Of a DNA stretch of 64,000 nucleotides, positions 62,026-64,000 are shown piece by piece (within the stretch, counting starts at the first letter, position 1; every line of letters begins with the position of its first letter). The DNA is taken from positions 212,954 through 276,953 of the forward strand of contig NZ_FNBX01000001.1 in assembly GCF_900102485.1 (NCBI RefSeq), given 5' to 3'. Origin of the DNA: Desulfovibrio legallii (lineage in GTDB: Bacteria > Desulfobacterota > Desulfovibrionia > Desulfovibrionales > Desulfovibrionaceae). Both the position numbers and the translations under genes were made by a program. The notes under the pieces are model-generated. The model saw only the letters and a program-made list of their open reading frames with translations, had not been told where the DNA came from and did not search any database.

Positions 62026-63150
62026 ATGTCCAAAACTCCTCAACTGGTCCAAGGCAACGCGGCCATAGCCCAGGGCGCTTTTTACGCCGGGGCGCGCTTC
62101 TACGCCGGCTACCCCATCACGCCTTCGTCTGAAATCGCTGAGATCGCCTCGCGCGATCTGCCCAGGCTGGGCGGCGTGTTCATGCAGATGGAGGACGAGC
62201 TGGCCAGCATGGGCGCCATCGTGGGCGCTTCGCTGGCGGGCGTCAAAGCCTTTACCGCCACCAGCGGCCCGGGCTTTTCGCTCATGCAGGAAAACCTGGG
62301 CATGGCCACCATCGGCGAAGTGCCCGTAGTGGTCGTCAACGTGCAGCGCTCCGGCCCCTCCACGGGCCTGGCCACCAAGCCCGCGCAGTCGGACATCATG
62401 CAGCTGCGCTGGGGCCGCCACGGCGATCAGGAAGTCATCGCCCTCGCCCCGGCCACGGTGCGTGAGTGCTTCGAGCTCACGGTCACGGCCTTTAACCTGG
62501 CGGAAAAATACCGCGTGCCCGTAATCCTCGCGCCTGAGGAGGTGGCCGGGCACATGCGGGAAAACCTGGTCATCCCTGAACCGGGCGAGCTGGAAGTGCT
62601 CAACCGGGCGCAGCCCGCCTGTGCGCCTGAGGACTACAAGCCCTTTTGCTTTGATGCAGGGGCCGTGGCCCCGCTGCCCCCTTACGGCGGCAAATACGTC
62701 TATCATGTGACCAGCTCCATGCACGGCGAAAACGGCTACAGCTGCAATACCCCGGCCAATGCGGCCCGCCGGGTGGCCCAGCTGCACACCAAGCTGGCGC
62801 GCGGTCGGGACGAGATCGTCAGAACCCGCTATTTCGGCCCTGAAGACTGCGCCACCCTCATCGTGGCCAGCGGCGTGGTGACCCGCGCGGCCCGCAGCGC
62901 AGCTGCCGCGGCCAACGCCAATGGCGGCAGGGTGGGCGTGCTGCAGCTGCAGACCCTCTGGCCCTTTGCGGATAAGGAGCTGGCCGCGGCCGCCCGCAAG
63001 GCCTCCCGCGTGGTGGTGGCCGAAATGAACTACGCGGGCCAGCTTGCCGGCGAGGTGAAAAAGTATGTGGACCCCGCCCTGGTGAGGGGCGTCAACACCT
63101 ACAACGGCAGCATCATGACCCCGGCCCAGATCGCCGCGGCCCTGCAGTAA
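62026..63150 (+). CDS. 2-oxoacid:ferredoxin oxidoreductase, alpha subunit (KorA-like)
   Basis: 374 aa, 49 bp after the transporter, with AAGGAAAGG upstream. It carries the pyrimidine-binding and transketolase-C-like domains: GARFYAGYPITPSSEIAE near residues 23-40, FTATSGPGFSLMQE near 82-95, VNVQRSGPSTGLATKPAQSD near 105-124 and RWGRHGDQEV. The last ~120 residues form the C-terminal domain (VGVLQLQTLWPFADKEL). Subunit type matches 2-oxoglutarate synthase (KorA) more than pyruvate PorA. With the next gene it oxidatively decarboxylates a 2-oxoacid to an acyl-CoA and reduced ferredoxin. Confidence 0.92.
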   Translation: MSKTPQLVQGNAAIAQGAFYAGARFYAGYPITPSSEIAEIASRDLPRLGGVFMQMEDELASMGAIVGASLAGVKAFTATSGPGFSLMQENLGMATIGEVPVVVVNVQRSGPSTGLATKPAQSDIMQLRWGRHGDQEVIALAPATVRECFELTVTAFNLAEKYRVPVILAPEEVAGHMRENLVIPEPGELEVLNRAQPACAPEDYKPFCFDAGAVAPLPPYGGKYVYHVTSSMHGENGYSCNTPANAARRVAQLHTKLARGRDEIVRTRYFGPEDCATLIVASGVVTRAARSAAAAANANGGRVGVLQLQTLWPFADKELAAAARKASRVVVAEMNYAGQLAGEVKKYVDPALVRGVNTYNGSIMTPAQIAAALQ

Positions 63151-63162
63151 AGGAGACCTCTC

Positions 63163-63990
63163 ATGGCGCAAGCAATAACCCGTTCGCTTCTGAACACGTC
63201 GGCCCTGCCCCTCATGTGGTGCGCCGGGTGCGGCAACGGCATCGTGCTCAACGCGCTGCTCTGCGCGCTGGACGAGCTGCAACTGAAAAAGGAAGAAATC
63301 CTTGTGGTCACCGGCATCGGTTGCTGGGGCAAGGCGGACGACTACATCCTCTCCAACGCTCTGCACGTGACCCACGGCCGCGCCCTGGCCTACGCCACCG
63401 GCGCCAAGGCCGCCAACCCCGATCTTACGGTCATCGTGCTCATGGGCGACGGCGACGGCACCACCATCGGCGGCAACCATCTTATCCACACGGCCCGCCG
63501 CAACATGGATCTCACGGCCATCATCGTCAACAACCTCAACTACGGCATGACCGGCGGCCAGTATTCCGCCACCACGCCTTGCGGAGCCATCACCAGCACC
63601 TCGGTGGGCGGCAACCCGGAGCGCGGCTTCGACGTCTGCGATCTGGTGCGCGCCGCCGGGGCCAACTATGTGGCCCGCGAAACCGTGGCCGCCGGCATGC
63701 GCCTTAAGAGCCGCATTGTGGCCGGCATCCGCAAGAAGGGCTTTTCGCTCATTGAGGCCATGAGCCCCTGCACCACCCTGTTTGGCCCCCGCAACCAGCT
63801 GAAGACGCCCGTGGCCATGCTGCGCAGCCTGAAGGAGCGCGGCGTCTCCCAGTCCAAATTCGACGCCGCGGAAAACGCCGCCGCCCAGGGGCTGTTTGTG
63901 ACCGGCGTGTTTGCGGATAAGGACGTGCCCGACTTCAGCGCAAGCTACGAGGCCGAGCGCGCGGTCATTACCGGCAAAGGAGGAAAATAA
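63163..63990 (+). CDS. 2-oxoacid:ferredoxin oxidoreductase, beta subunit (KorB-like)
   Basis: 275 aa, 12 bp after the alpha subunit, with AAGGAGA upstream. The thiamine diphosphate and Fe-S site lies in WCAGCGNGIVLNALL and GIGCWGKADDYI, followed by HVTHGRALAYATGAK, the Mg/TPP motif MGDGDGTTIGGNHLIH and NNLNYGMTGGQYSATT. The conserved cysteines (C-x-x-C near the start and a later Cys in CTTLFGPRN) would ligate a [4Fe-4S] cluster. Soluble cytoplasmic enzyme. Confidence 0.94.
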   Translation: MAQAITRSLLNTSALPLMWCAGCGNGIVLNALLCALDELQLKKEEILVVTGIGCWGKADDYILSNALHVTHGRALAYATGAKAANPDLTVIVLMGDGDGTTIGGNHLIHTARRNMDLTAIIVNNLNYGMTGGQYSATTPCGAITSTSVGGNPERGFDVCDLVRAAGANYVARETVAAGMRLKSRIVAGIRKKGFSLIEAMSPCTTLFGPRNQLKTPVAMLRSLKERGVSQSKFDAAENAAAQGLFVTGVFADKDVPDFSASYEAERAVITGKGGK

Positions 63991-63991
63991 G

Positions 63992-64000
63992 ATGGCGCAT
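63992..64000 (+). CDS. Start of a third gene, probably the gamma subunit (partial)
   Basis: Only MAH is visible before the window ends. An ATG at 63992 follows AAAGGAGG at 8-15 bases and comes one base after the beta-subunit stop. The position is that of the KorC/gamma subunit in such operons. The identity rests on context alone. Confidence 0.55.

Noticed and set aside
60288..62033. 581-codon minus-strand open frame opposite the transporter
   Set aside because: Antisense shadow: the plus-strand transporter is clear, and the minus product is His/Asp/Gly-rich without motifs.

Overview
The window is a G+C-rich bacterial chromosome segment that looks like Desulfovibrio or a close relative in the Desulfovibrionaceae. 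The basis is the trimeric-porin type outer-membrane protein, the stand-alone 2[4Fe-4S] ferredoxin, the tRNA/EF-Tu/rpoBC block layout, a Desulfovibrio-style Fur box, and a 2-oxoacid:ferredoxin oxidoreductase behind a sigma-54-type promoter. It is mostly core chromosome. I see no insertion sequence, prophage, integrase or recognisable CRISPR-cas locus. The species is not determined.

Layout. 1-298: non-coding left edge with an exact 28-bp direct repeat at 60-bp spacing. 299-3620: tlyA (minus), then rpmE, a DUF1385 membrane protein and prfA (plus). 3864-4797: FMN riboswitch and ribB. 5125-7343: a Fur-box-linked small protein with a Cys/His-rich tail, then a major porin. 7422-7568: a fragment resembling the end of a chemotaxis receptor gene. 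7634-14564 (minus): iron alcohol dehydrogenase, HerA-like ATPase, and a molybdate set in the order modC-modA-modB-modD. 14776-16197: a divergent dnaA.

16880-31170 (minus) is the classic information-processing block. In transcription order it is tRNA-Thr, tRNA-Tyr, tRNA-Gly, tuf, rpmG, tRNA-Trp, secE, nusG, rplK, rplA, L10 leader, rplJ, rplL, attenuator, rpoB, rpoC, terminator. 31298-36504 (minus): holA-radC-lon-prmC, tightly coupled. 36706-36827: 4.5S SRP RNA and its terminator. 36852-39919: a small metabolic cluster (2-hydroxyacid dehydrogenase, amidohydrolase, TSUP exporter, DUF486 protein). 40205-45338: a TPR protein, TatD, a GGDEF protein, and a lone peptide-type ABC ATPase coupled to cobT.

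45618-49401 (plus): a DegQ/HtrA protease, ferredoxin, YkgJ-type cysteine-cluster protein, an unknown 130-aa protein and a TPR protein. 49591-55079 (minus): ctp-(polysaccharide-deacetylase-like)-ndk-proC, orphan fliR and pal. 55293-59988 (minus): tolQ-tolR-tolA-(TonB-like)-tolB, which with pal forms a complete Tol-Pal envelope system carrying an extra TonB-domain protein. 60356-64000 (plus): sigma-54-type promoter, SLC13/DASS anion transporter, and subunits alpha, beta and the first codons of a third gene of a KorAB-type 2-oxoacid:ferredoxin oxidoreductase. This arrangement suggests uptake of a dicarboxylate or 2-oxoacid coupled to its oxidative decarboxylation.

Most genes are ordinary housekeeping genes. 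The points most worth following up are the Fur-linked Cys/His-tailed protein, the DnaA with an altered DNA-binding signature, the sigma-54/transporter/oxidoreductase operon, the extra TonB-like protein in the tol operon, and the repeat at the left edge.
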